Positions 10,201-19,811 of a stretch of 20,734 nucleotides of DNA are shown here, in pieces; the first letter of the stretch is position 1; every line of letters begins with the position of its first letter. The position numbers and the translations under genes were made by a program. The DNA is taken from contig CALSCR010002987.1 in assembly GCA_943704495.1 (NCBI GenBank), positions 1-20,734 of the forward strand. The letters are read 5' to 3'. Source of the DNA: Pigoraptor chileana (Eukaryota; Opisthokonta; Filasterea). A model generated the notes under the pieces. It did no database searches and was not told where the DNA came from. It saw only the letters and a list, made by a program, of their open reading frames with translations.

Positions 10201-13070
10201 AGGACGGCGGACACACGACGCACTCTGTGATTGTCTCGCGCGACGGGACAGTACTCACGTGTACGGCATCGTGTGGCTCATTGCTCGGCATTGGGCCGGA
10301 GCAGTTGGCGCCCACCGCAATGCGCCCTCACGTGACCCGCTTTATACCCGACTACGCGTCGATGTACGCGCAGGCATTTGCCGAGACGTCGCAACAACAA
10401 CAACAACACATGCAACAACAACAAAAGGCGAATCCGGCGGGCCTCTTGCTAAAATCTCACTTTGATGCAGTCACTATTGTCACACCGAGGTCCCGCGTGA
10501 TTGGTTCGCTCGACGTGTCCACCATGACCTCCACCGGTGGTGACCTTGCAATTGTGCTGAACATTATTGTGCGCCCAGTCAGCAGTCCCCGCATGGAGTC
10601 ATCGGCGTCCCCTAGACACTGTGAAGACAGGCGTGCGTCGCTGTCGCCACTCTCTCTTGCCCCGCCGCTTGGCACCCATTTCGGTAGCAGCACGCTGCTA
10701 GGGGTGGTTGATGAAGGTGACCCCACGAGCCCCCGTCACGATGCGGAATGCACAGACCTGCCCCCGCCGCTTGTTGTCGCATCCATCCCAACAGTTTCGA
10801 TAAAGGATATCGGGAATGGTGATAGTGCAAGCACGTCGCTCAGAGACAAGCGTCTGGGTCGTGTGCGTTTCGGTGAGGCATCTCATCACAGGGCGAGCAC
10901 AGAAAACGGAGAGGAAGGAAGCATTGAACTCGCGCTTGTGTCGGAGGAGGAAGATGCGCCGGCCGTCAACAGCGGGGACGAGGGGACAATCAACACGAGA
11001 GAGAGGTTTGACGCCGAAGACGAGCACCCTTTTGACGGACGTGACGGACGTGCACCAAGCCTCTCTGGGTCGCATGTGTCGTCGTCAGCATCGGCACGGA
11101 TGGATCACGTGAGGGAGCAGATACTGTACGGGTCTGAGAGGGCGACGGGAAGGCTGGCGTTGTTACTCCACCTTGCATACCTGCTTGTAACAGCTGGGCT
11201 CATTGTCATTGCGGCGATTGGTATGGTGGAGACGATGGACAAGACGCAGCACTATGCAAAAAGCGTGGACGCCGCCATATCCGCATCAACTGAGTGCCTG
11301 CACACGACGGACATTGCAACAAGCGTGGCTAAGCTGCAGCTGGTCAACATGGGCGTCTATTTCAGCGAAAACCAGACGACGCTGAGAAGCACACTCGTGA
11401 CTGCGGCAACGAACCTCGAAGCGACACACAGGGATCTCTGTGCGGGCGTGCAGGACCTCCCCGAGTACCACAAATCGCTTTACATGACCCCGAGCATCCA
11501 GGTGAGCGTCGGCACAAAGACGCAGCTGTACAACATGTGGGACTTGATCGACACTGTTGCGTCGGATGCGCTTCTCGCCGCTCGTGTATCCATCTCGGAG
11601 TTCACGACCGCCAACCCAAGCGTCGAGTTTTTGGAATCCAACACGGCCAAGACGGTGTTTCGCACGCTGGAAACGTCCCTTAGCTATTACGTTGATGCTG
11701 CAACTGCCTCCAGTGCGTACGCCGAGGACGTGGGCACGCGATACTTTGCCATTGCCATTGCGTTTGTCCTCTTCTCGGTCGTGTTTATCTTCATGCCGCT
11801 CTTCGTCGCCATTGAGCGCGCGCAGACAGAGGTCCTCTGGCGCTTTCTGGTCGTGTCACGGCGGACGTGCGCACAGATGCTGCAGAGATGCACCGGGCGT
11901 CTGGAAGCGCGACGGGCTCTGAACGACGGTTTTGACACTGCCGACACACAGGATCTCTTTAACCAACTCGGCGATTCAGAGGATGCGACGAACGCCCATA
12001 TGGGTGACTCTGCGGCTGCTGAACATGACCACGGCACCGATCACGACTTTGAGGCCATTGCCGTGGGGACGGCAGATGGCGCAGCAAATGGACGCGAGAA
12101 GAAGAACCACGTGATCGCATTCGGCACGGGCGAGTCTGTGCACGGCCTGCGCGCGCATACCCGTCGCGGGAGGGCGCGAGCACGGAGGGAGACTCATGCA
12201 GCACCGCCGTGGCCAAAGCGGATGCGGCTCATGGTGCGTAACCAGAGTGGCCCCATCGCGCGTGTTGCCCTGCTGTGTGTCGTGGCAATTGCATTCTACT
12301 GTGCGACGCACGCACTTGTCGACACCTTTGTGCGTGACAACGACTCGACCGCCATCTCCGTCAACTACAGCAACAGAAGAATGTTTCTTATGATGTTTTC
12401 GATGTATGCCATTCGGGAAGTTGCGGCACCGACAAATATGAACAGCGGTTTCTTTGCGAATTTGTTTGAGGAGCTCACGTCGGAGGCGCGCCAGATTCAC
12501 GAGTGGCTACTCTACGGTAATGCGACACTCGGGATACAAGCATCCGCCACACAACCAATCTATCGTTCCATCCTGTTTGAAAACGGCTGCGTCGACTCGT
12601 CGCCTAGCGATTGCGACACTTACTACGGAGGTCTCCTAGCCAGTGGAATGTCCACAGCGTATCTCCGATTCCTCCGAGATCTCGCCAACCTTATGGAGAC
12701 TGCAGTGGCCCTTCCGTCCCCAATGCAGTTGAATGCGACGGCAGCCTTCTTCAACTCGACCACATACAACACAATGGAGACTTTTGGCATGCAATATCTG
12801 CGGCCGTCGCTCACCGCCATGACGTCACTGTTTGGATCCAATCTTTCGGCTGACGTCAGCACACTGCGTGACCAATATCTCACGGCGACGATTGTATTTT
12901 GCTGCTTTGCGGCTGTCGTGTATTTGTTGCTTCTCGTGCCTCTGCCGAAGCGCGCGCGGGAAGACGCCCGAAAGATGCAGGTGCTTCTCCTTTGCGTCCC
13001 TGCGGAAGTGCTGTCCGCCACACCGCCACTCGCTGCACTCATAAGGGAGCACTACAACACGCGCCTGTAA
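7204..13070 (+). CDS. Polytopic PAS-domain membrane protein, TmcB-like family, complete, 5 exons
   Basis: A large predicted membrane sensor of the kind found in Dictyostelium (tiny macrocysts protein TmcB), ciliates and other protists; its ligand and output are not known to me. Exons: 7204-7731, 7940-8268, 8556-9135, 9312-9851, 9993-13070, giving 1684 residues with all phases consistent. The N-terminal part has about eight hydrophobic segments (roughly 66-86, 117-138, 148-173, 195-217, 238-253, 260-280, 294-312, 320-340). Residues 176-190 carry CHGDGVCWTG, a short Cys-containing loop. A helical linker follows (345-580), with NPRSSLLRLFW and the family pattern FW-x-x-LL and LRMYAGF. PAS domain 1 is about 616-720 (ACRLLGYRTRELVGRNI, split by intron 4). 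A second PAS-like module is about 736-850, interrupted by a polyQ stretch near 792-803. A long acidic, low-complexity linker leads to four more transmembrane helices near 1047, 1243, 1415 and 1621, enclosing two loops with N-glycosylation sequons. The last exon alone codes 1025 residues. Confidence 0.87.
8277..8415 (+). repeat. TG/TATG-rich repeat in PAS-gene intron 2
   Basis: TG-rich sequence with TATG units fills the donor-proximal half of the intron at 8269-8555. Acceptor CTCAG is preceded by a good pyrimidine tract (CCCTCCCCCTCT). Confidence 0.85.
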
Positions 13071-13917
13071 AGAAGCACTTTGTGGCGGGAGTATGATTTG
13101 CAACTGTGTCGTCACGAAATAACGTTCGTCGCTCGCCGGCTCTTCTTGGCACGTTTGGCATGACGCTGTCAGGCTGCAACAGAAAGACGGACTGAAGGAA
13201 CAGAGCGGCAGACAAACATATTTATCATTATCTGTACTCTCTGGGAGATCAGACAATACTTAAAAACCCCCACCGATTCCGGTGGGAAGCTTCATAATAA
13301 TAATGTGCCGTCTCTTTTTTGTGCTTGAGGTTCGATTGCATTTTACATGTACACAGTGTATGTACCAAAGTACTGAGACACTCTAATCAAAGTGCCAGAA
13401 TGTGCTGTGTGTCATATACGTGCAACTAATGCTTCTATCAGCAGGACAAGTTATCGAGTGGAATGCGAAAGGATAGCCATCGTGCATGCATGAATTCATT
13501 TGTCCACGATCACTCACATCACAGTCCCCGCTGGTCCAGTCTGTCTGTCTGGCAGTGCTCACCGTGCCACTACTGTGCCAGTGTGCTGCTGCTGGCAGTC
13601 AGCCTGTCAAGTCAAAAATAAAGCTATGAATAAGATGCATCATAATGAGTAGCAGAACAAGGAACACACATGAGCATACAAATCAGTACCTTATCTTGAC
13701 GTCAGTAGAGGGAGTGGATCGCCAGTGTTCATCTCTGTGTTGTCCTTTGGCCGCTTGGTGAACGGAGCTGCCATCTGAAACGCACAGCGTGACAACGACT
13801 TGCAGTTTCAAATTCATCTCCCCACTGAAAACCACTGGGTGTGAGGTGCGCCCCCCCACCCCCACCTACACACACGCACACGCATGTTAACACACACAGA
13901 TCACAATATAATACCGG
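13071..13917. other. Convergent intergenic region with stem-loop and candidate poly(A) signal
   Basis: Between the stops of the PAS gene (+) and the zinc-finger gene (-). It contains a 7-bp perfect hairpin (13269-13286), a plus-strand AATAAA at 13617-13622 that could serve the PAS gene, and a C-rich/CA-rich stretch near 13850-13880. No coding exon is visible. Confidence 0.55.
13269..13286. repeat. Perfect 7-bp stem, 4-nt loop hairpin
   Basis: CCCACCG, loop ATTC, CGGTGGG, about 200 bp after the PAS gene stop codon. It does not match the histone mRNA stem-loop consensus. Role unknown. Confidence 0.8.
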
Positions 13918-14583
13918 TCAACATTTGAATTGCAACCAACGTACCATGGCGTCGGAGAGGGAGACAGACCGGCATCCAGCTGTTGGACAGAAGGGAAGGT
14001 GCACCACGTGTCGGTCTGGCCACAGCTCTACTGTTTCGCCACCAGCTGCGTTCAAACTGTTGCCCTGAACAGGGTCGATGGATGCAGTCGACAGCAGCGA
14101 CATGACATCCTCGCTGGTGTCGTTCGCATGCTCCGCTTTGAAATGCCTGCGCATGCCGTCATACGCGATTGCAGTGGTCGCCCTCACATCGATATATTCA
14201 CACAGAGGACAATGAAAGTGTGCCTTCAATTGTTTGTCGACGGCCAAGCAGTTGCAGAGGGGCATATAGGCAGTCACCCCTGCATGGAAATACAACCGGT
14301 AGCCGGCGATGGATGTCAACCCAAGCGACCAAAAACAGAGAAATGCACACAAATAATTGCCATAGTTACCTTTGACGGTTGCGCAGTAAATGCGACTCAG
14401 ATGCATCGTTTTATAATGTTGGAGGGGGGTTGTCTCACCACCAACATGCGCGTCCTCTGGGCAGCGACCGCAATGGAAGTGAGGTTTTGCCACCGAAACA
14501 CAAACACATTTATGGAGGGCAATCCACAGATATTGTGCAGCGCTGCTTTCCAACCGCTCCTCCTTAGACTGCATGCCAGCCAT
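13918..14583 (-). CDS. Probable C2H2-like zinc-finger protein, two exons
   Basis: Exons 14583-14370 and 14279-13918 on the minus strand join across a 90-nt intron (GTAACT...GCAG, phase 1) into 191 residues. Each exon carries one zinc-finger-like module with the same lead-in. Finger 1 is KPHFHCGRC, then H56-x4-H61 (Cys38, Cys41). Finger 2 is KAHFHCPLC, then H117-x4-H122 (Cys95, Cys98). The spacing Cys-x2-Cys-x(14 or 18)-His-x4-His is longer than the classical 12, so nucleic-acid binding is only a guess. The C-terminus is Ser/Ala-rich and ends WLQFKC. I do not recognise a specific orthologue. The start ATG at 14583 is the first in frame, but an upstream exon is possible. The intron stays in frame without splicing, so retention would add about 30 residues. 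The opposite strand has a long open frame, which I regard as a shadow. Confidence 0.55.
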   Translation of the reverse strand: MAGMQSKEERLESSAAQYLWIALHKCVCVSVAKPHFHCGRCPEDAHVGGETTPLQHYKTMHLSRIYCATVKGNYGNYLCAFLCFWSLGLTSIAGYRLYFHAGVTAYMPLCNCLAVDKQLKAHFHCPLCEYIDVRATTAIAYDGMRRHFKAEHANDTSEDVMSLLSTASIDPVQGNSLNAAGGETVELWPDRHVVHLPFCPTAGCRSVSLSDAMVRWLQFKC

Positions 14584-14857
14584 CGGTTTGGGCTCGTATG
14601 CAACACGGCAAACACCGCAACTCTGATGAATACGGGGAGGGTGCCGGTGTGCCGCTTAATGCAATAGAAAGCGATGAATAATAAAAAGCGTACGATAAAA
14701 TGAGGTGCTCGTGCATGATCATGATCAACAGACGTGTTTCAGTCACGACCGGTGACAATTTTAGTGGCTGTTTTTTCAGTTTTTGCCGCTCGGAAACTGA
14801 ATTTATCCGCCGAGTCATGCCGGCGGCCAACGTCTCTGATGTCTTTATTACGGGGGA

Positions 14858-15493
14858 CTACTGACAAGTAAGATAGTAACAAACGTCCGAAGAACGTGCG
14901 CACGAAACAGACACGGTCTCCATGAGGCGAGTAAGTTCACGCGGCAATAGGCCCGTGCGCTCCGCAACTTCGTCTTCCATTGCGGCTCGCAGCGCCACCG
15001 GGTACGTACCGTCAGCCCCTGCATGACTCCAAACTCGTCGTCCGAATCCGAGAAGGGTTGGATATACCGCAGGCTGGAGACCGCTCGGGATGTGGTCCAA
15101 AAACTTGCTGTGTGAACTCGAGTAGACCCAAAAAGTCCGCTCCTGAAAGCCGCATCAACAGGGGGGTGAATGCATAACATATCTTGCCCCAAAAGCAGCA
15201 GACGATGCAAAAGTCAAAAAGAAACAATAGCCGTGCACGACACGGCAGACGACATTCGTGCGCCCACCCCAGAAAGGGCTTCAAACGAGAGCCGCTTCCA
15301 CCCCGGCGTCCACGATTTTACATCGTCCCCGTAGTCCGGACTTGCAGGCACACCCACCGCATACTCAACCAGCCACCCGGCCGGCCGCATCGTGTGCCTT
15401 CGCAAGGGCCGCCGAAAGACATATGCAATGAAGCTCCTTCCCATGCTGCTCGGCGCCGAGAGGCACATGCTGCAGGAAGTCAACGGACCCCAT
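14858..15493 (-). CDS. Unrecognised possible gene, splicing uncertain
   Basis: I see protein-like sequence on the minus strand but cannot assign a family. A first exon could begin at ATG 15493 (MGSVDFLQHVPLGAEQHGKE...) and stays open to a TGA at 15367-15365. Its possible donors (GTGGCT near residue 38, GTTGAG near residue 42) are weak at +5. A good acceptor GGCTTTCAG ends at 15143. From 15142 one frame runs 94 residues to the TAG at 14860-14858, including YPVALRAAMEDEVAERTGLL and RELTRLMETV. A second frame from the same acceptor reads GADFLGLLEFTQQVFG and could rejoin the first through a 48-nt GTATAT...GCAG intron, shorter than any other here. AATAAA (minus strand, 14849-14844) follows nine bases after the stop, which supports a gene end. 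A third alternative uses donor GTACGT near 15007 and acceptor TTGTCAG, placing TAG immediately after the junction. Confidence 0.38.
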
Positions 15494-16584
15494 CACGCAC
15501 AGGCGCAATAGAGACAGGCGTCTCGACAGCTGCCTTTGTCGTCCTGCTGTTCCCTGGAACTGGTGAGATGGCGACTGCAGGCGTCGTAGTCAAAGCGGGT
15601 CAGAGTCTGGCGTCGTCTCCACGCTTACGGCGCGTCACTTTTTCTCTTTTTCATTCTGGCGCGGGATTCGTCAGTCTGTTAGGCTGTGTGCGATCGATCG
15701 CCTCTTGCAATAATAATCAGCTGTGTTTGATTCAAATCTGCTCTGCGGGATTCGTCAGTCTGTTAGGCTGTGTGCGATCGATCGCCTCTTGCAATAATAT
15801 TCAGCTGTGTTTGATTCAAATCTGCTCTGCGGCAACAAAAATAGCTTCTCACTCCGCGCCGCCAAACAGTGTGGCGGCCATTTTCAGCCATTGTAACAAA
15901 TTGCACGTGCATCTTCACTCCTGGTATGTTGCTAAATATACCGAAATTAGCATATTAATAGCAGTGGTAATTATGCTCGTTTTGGGCATATATGTGTTCC
16001 TTAAAGACATAAAAGGTATGCAGAGTGAAGAACATTCCAAAGGTGTGGCGTCGTGCGCCGAGGTCGACGCTCCCTCCATCTAATCTTTCAGGACTGCACT
16101 CATAGCACTTCATAATTGCCCTAGGCACTAGACAATTGTTACATTCCTGCAGGATGCAGCCTGCTATGTAATGTAATGTGATTGATTGTTTGATTCGTAT
16201 TAGTGACTTGTTGACGTTGTGTCTCTCATTTCGTCCCACGTGAGGCAACGCCCTCGCGCCATTGGCTGCTCTGCACCGCATTTTCTGAATTCCGGCAGCC
16301 GGCAAATCAGTTGCGTCGGCAGAATTGCATCTCTTTATTCAACACGCAAACACACACCAACCACACATCTGTCTCAGCTCTCTCGCAGTGTGTGTGTGTA
16401 TGTGTGTGTCGTGGTTGCGCTCTACCTCCGCCTTGTAGAACCCGACAACACGTGCCATCAAACGACATTGTGCCCTGGAGTGGCTGATATCGCGCACGCG
16501 ACTGCCACCCTCATGAAACATTTGGCGTCCCGATATGCTGATATCGACCCGCTCTGACTTCTGCGCACACGCGCATCTTCCTGC
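15494..16584. promoter_or_regulatory. Divergent region upstream of the pyrophosphatase gene
   Basis: If the unrecognised minus-strand gene begins at 15493, this 1.1-kb stretch separates two divergent starts. It contains an 84-bp tandem duplication (15661-15828), an E-box CCACGTGAGG (core 16237-16242), a CCAAT-type element (ATTGGCT at 16261-16267), and a short TG tract (16388-16409). A plus-strand segment coding a hydrophobic helix (about 15949-16015) could splice in phase to 16439-16557; I leave that as a finding rather than a gene. Confidence 0.45.
15661..15828. repeat. 84-bp tandem duplication, two copies
   Basis: Copies occupy 15661-15744 and 15745-15828 and differ at one position (AATAATCAG versus AATATTCAG), about 83 of 84 identical. 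Each contains the palindrome GCGATCGATCGC. The unit is a multiple of three, so the plus-strand frame stays open through both. Confidence 0.95.
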
Positions 16585-18583
16585 ATGGGCACTGGCATTG
16601 GCATGGATGGGAGCAGCTGCGGCAAGTCGGTCACTACGCCTGTGAGTGCCGCCATTGGCTATTTCGTTAGGAAGATGCAGCGCTTCTCACGACCATCCGC
16701 GGGAAAATCGTCGTCCTCAACGCGGATCGTTGCCCTTGCGCTTGTTGTAGTGGGGTTACTTGTTTGTTTTGTCCTCGTGTCGCCAAAGATGGACCCGTTC
16801 AGTTTTTTCATGGGAGAGCCAGTCTCATTCGGCCCATTCAAGTGTAGGCCGGGAGGTGGGTTGGAGTGGCATCCACTTTGAAATGTCCACAAATTGGCTA
16901 TCAGTCGCTCTGTTTTTTGTGGTTGTTGTTATGAAGGTTGTTTGTTTGTTTTTTTTCGTTGGCTGGATGTCGGGATTCAGAGAGTGTGTGTTGCCGTTTG
17001 GCACATGGAACACAGCCATTGGATTATTGAGAGCGCACACTCACTTACACAACCAGTCGCCTTTTTCATGTCGGTCGTACATATCTTTGCCGTCAAATTC
17101 GATGCACGGCTTCAGGTGATGTTCGCCAGGATATTCTCCCCGCACGTATATATGGCTCGGTCTTCATTGGACACAAACCGATGGACACCGATTCGGTCGT
17201 GTCGTCGATTGGGGGCGCACATTTGTTCAAGGGTGTTCCTGCCTTAGGTTGGTTGCGGATAATTTTGTTAGTCTCAAGAGTTGTTGTTGTGGCATTTTCT
17301 TGTTCATTGTGAAGGAGACGAATTGCTGCCAGAACGCACTGCACCTCCCCCCCCCCCCCCCCCTCCACACACACACACACGCACACAACCAACGTCACAT
17401 GTCCGTACGCGCTGCCTGTGCCGCCTTATTAACGTTACTCGTGCACACACACACACACACATAACACACACACACAGCGGGCCCAATCAACACGGAAACA
17501 GCGTTTGTTCTCAACATGTTCGATGTGCCGATGCCAGACCCCATCACACACTACGACGGGCGGCCGATCTGTCTTGTTGATATGAACCAGCGCACTCAGC
17601 TGCCCCCCGGCGTAGAAGAGAGCCTGATCGTGGGTCTCATCGACCACCACGCACTGCAAGGGGAGATTGTTCAGCCGGGCATCCCGATCCATGTCGACAT
17701 CAAACCGTGGGGAAGTTGCGCCACCATAATCGCACACAAGTACTTTGATGCGTGCGTAGAAATGCCGAGGCACATTGCTGGACTTCTTCTCGCGGGTATT
17801 GTTTCGGATACGCTCATGCTTCGTTCACCCACCACCTCTGACGCCGATCGCGTTGCCGTCGAGAGGCTGTCTGCCGTGGCGGAAGTACCGGACCTCATTG
17901 CGTTTTCGCGGGAATTGTTTTCTGCAAAGTCTGAATTGGCGAGCATGACCGCAGAGCAAGTGGCACAGAGTGACTTTAAGGAGTTTTTTATTGCGGGAAG
18001 TCGCGTGGGATTCGGCGTCGTGGAAACGATCGACCCGAACTTTGTGCTTAATAACAAGGTGTGCATGCAATGGCGGCAAATGATGTTACAGTTGTTGTCC
18101 GCGTCATTGTAGACACATCACTCACGGCAGTGAGTGATGTGTCTGCGTTGGGCGGCGTCCATTCGCTCAATGTCTGAATGTTGACTCAATGTGTGAATGC
18201 GGATGTGTGTATCTGCGGGGTACATGTATGCGTGTGGGTCCACATGTATGTGTGCATGTGCTTCGCTACGTACTGCTCTCTCTCCATTTAGTCTCAAACG
18301 ACGCGAATACTGCCCACAACGCACGCCTGTGCAATCGCAGGAGACATACCGCCAGGTGCTGCAGCAGATCAAGAAGGCGCGTGGACTCGACTACGTGTTT
18401 CTTGGTGTCGTCGACGTGGTGGATCTGCGCACAAAGCTGATTGTGCCGTCGGATCTTGAAAAGTCGATGGCTCTGTCGGCCTTTGACAACGCAGCGTATT
18501 CCGACACGATTATCGACATTGGAAGGCGCGTTTCGCGGAAGCAAGAATTCATTCCCGCCCTTCAGAAGTACCTGATGCACTGA
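16585..18583 (+). CDS. Family II (DHH/DHHA2) inorganic pyrophosphatase with N-terminal membrane anchor
   Basis: Hydrolyses pyrophosphate to phosphate using Mn/Co-type metal centres. Exons 16585-16855, 17116-17247, 17478-18058 and 18341-18583 give 408 residues; the usual family length is about 310. The extra N-terminus holds a hydrophobic helix at 48-65 (IVALALVVVGLLVCFVLV) preceded by several Arg/Lys. Motifs in order: GHKPMDTDS (His110, Asp114, Asp116), INTETAFVLN, VDMNQ (Asp169), DHH (190-192), GSCATII, and IVSDTLMLRSPT (Asp245). These supply all expected metal ligands. Lys302 in DFKEF and Arg394-Lys395 in SRKQE match the phosphate-binding residues of the C-terminal domain. Donors are GTGGGT, GTTGGT and GTGTGC, and phases agree. 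The exon 1-2 junction is the least certain. Starting at Met69 (ATG 16789) would remove the anchor. This family is mainly bacterial and patchy in eukaryotes, so ancient transfer is possible; base composition looks like its neighbours. Confidence 0.9.
17347..17477 (+). repeat. Poly-C run and (CA)n tracts at the 3' end of pyrophosphatase intron 2
   Basis: A run of 17 C (17347-17363) is followed by CA tracts. The last tract (17465-17477) contains the acceptor itself (ACACACACAG), with no pyrimidine tract next to the AG. Confidence 0.9.
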
Positions 18584-19811
18584 GTGTCCAGTGGGAGGAG
18601 CGCCGTCTGGACAAGGGGGTGACTGACTGTTACCAATTGATTACGCTCGGCTGTCGCTGTCGATTTCACGACCCATTTTGCTTTTCTGTATGCGCTTAGT
18701 CACTGTGCGCGGATTGCACTCGGACATGCCACCAAACGCACTCTCCTCACACTTCCACCTACACATGCGATATCACTCCACCGCGCGATTTTCCCGTTTT
18801 GTTTTAATATTTGTGGAGTTGTGTAGCATGTTTTCCCATTCATTTTTTCTTTTTATTCTTTGCGGTTATTGCGTTTGTGTTATCTCGCCGATTCGGTTGT
18901 CGTGGCGTCATCATCACTATTGTTCCGGTGGGCGCAGGTAGTAGTCACTACCCTGTGCGTGCGGGCTACATCCCCCCCCCCCCTCCTCTTACAAATTCGC
19001 ACGTCGCACACACACACACACACACACACCCCTACACACACGCGCGCGCGCACGTATAAGCCCCTCTCATTTCAAGCATGTTCCGGTACTCTCACGTGCC
19101 GATGCATGACATAAGTGTGCTTCCCTTTGGAAGGCAGGCGCATTCACAGGCTTTGTTTGAATGAAGGATTGGTTTCTCCTGAATTTAACCGACGTAAGTT
19201 TGTGCCGGACAGCACTCTGTGTGTGCATCTTCTGTGATGTATATGTGCGATTGTATGTGTAATCTGTTTGTGAATGTGTGCGCGCTTTGCGTTCCGTTTC
19301 GTGTGAGGTCGGCAATCCATGACCCCCGCCGAGTGAATGGCTAAGTTTTTTTTGGGTTGGAGACTGCGTTCACAAAATTAACCAAGGTATAAATAATAGT
19401 TAGTCCGACAACTGGTAGCGATACAAGTAAATGTAGCCGCCGTCACGGGAATACATTAGCATCACTTCTGGTCAGGTCGCTACAATTCAATGAACATCAA
19501 TTGTGAACCGGTATCAAAGCGTACTCTAACTAGTACCTAGCCCTAAGTTTCTGGTCGGCCACACAATAATTAAAAAACACAATCGGCCTGGGCGCCACAG
19601 CTGCTTTAGGTGCGAAATCTGCAATTAATAATTGAAAATTCAGTAATTACTGAGTAAACTCTACATTTGGACACAGAAACTGCAGTTATGATGTATGATG
19701 ACGTCAACCGTTGAGCTGGTGCACCCTGAGCTCACTCGTCTGCTGACATGGAAGCGCCGGCGCTAGGAGCTTATCCGGACAGACAATTCCGTCACGCAGC
19801 CAAGTTGAACT
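18584..19811. other. Convergent intergenic region between pyrophosphatase and tyrosine kinase genes
   Basis: This 1.2-kb stretch separates two stop codons. It contains T-rich runs (about 18800-18860), a 12-C run (18972-18983), a CA/CG tract (about 19008-19053), and an AT-rich block around 19380-19680. Within the AT-rich block is a perfect 14-bp palindrome TCAGTAATTACTGA (19640-19653). A CRE-like TGACGTCA lies at 19699-19706. I see no gene in it. Confidence 0.6.
18972..19053. repeat. Poly-C, (CA)n and (CG)n simple repeats
   Basis: A run of 12 C (18972-18983) is followed by a CA tract (about 19008-19029) and then a short alternating CG stretch (about 19041-19051). Confidence 0.9.

Noticed and set aside
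13325-13350. GGTTCGATTGC resembling a tRNA B box
   Set aside because: The flanking bases cannot form a T-arm stem, and no D-arm or acceptor stem fits.
13930-14667. 245-codon plus-strand open frame
   Set aside because: It is antisense to the minus-strand frame that carries two Cys2-His2 patterns and a phase-matched intron.
15184-16083. 299-codon plus-strand open frame as one gene
   Set aside because: The first half is Arg/Pro/His-rich, as expected for the antisense of GC-rich coding DNA. The middle is the tandem duplication. No family is recognised.
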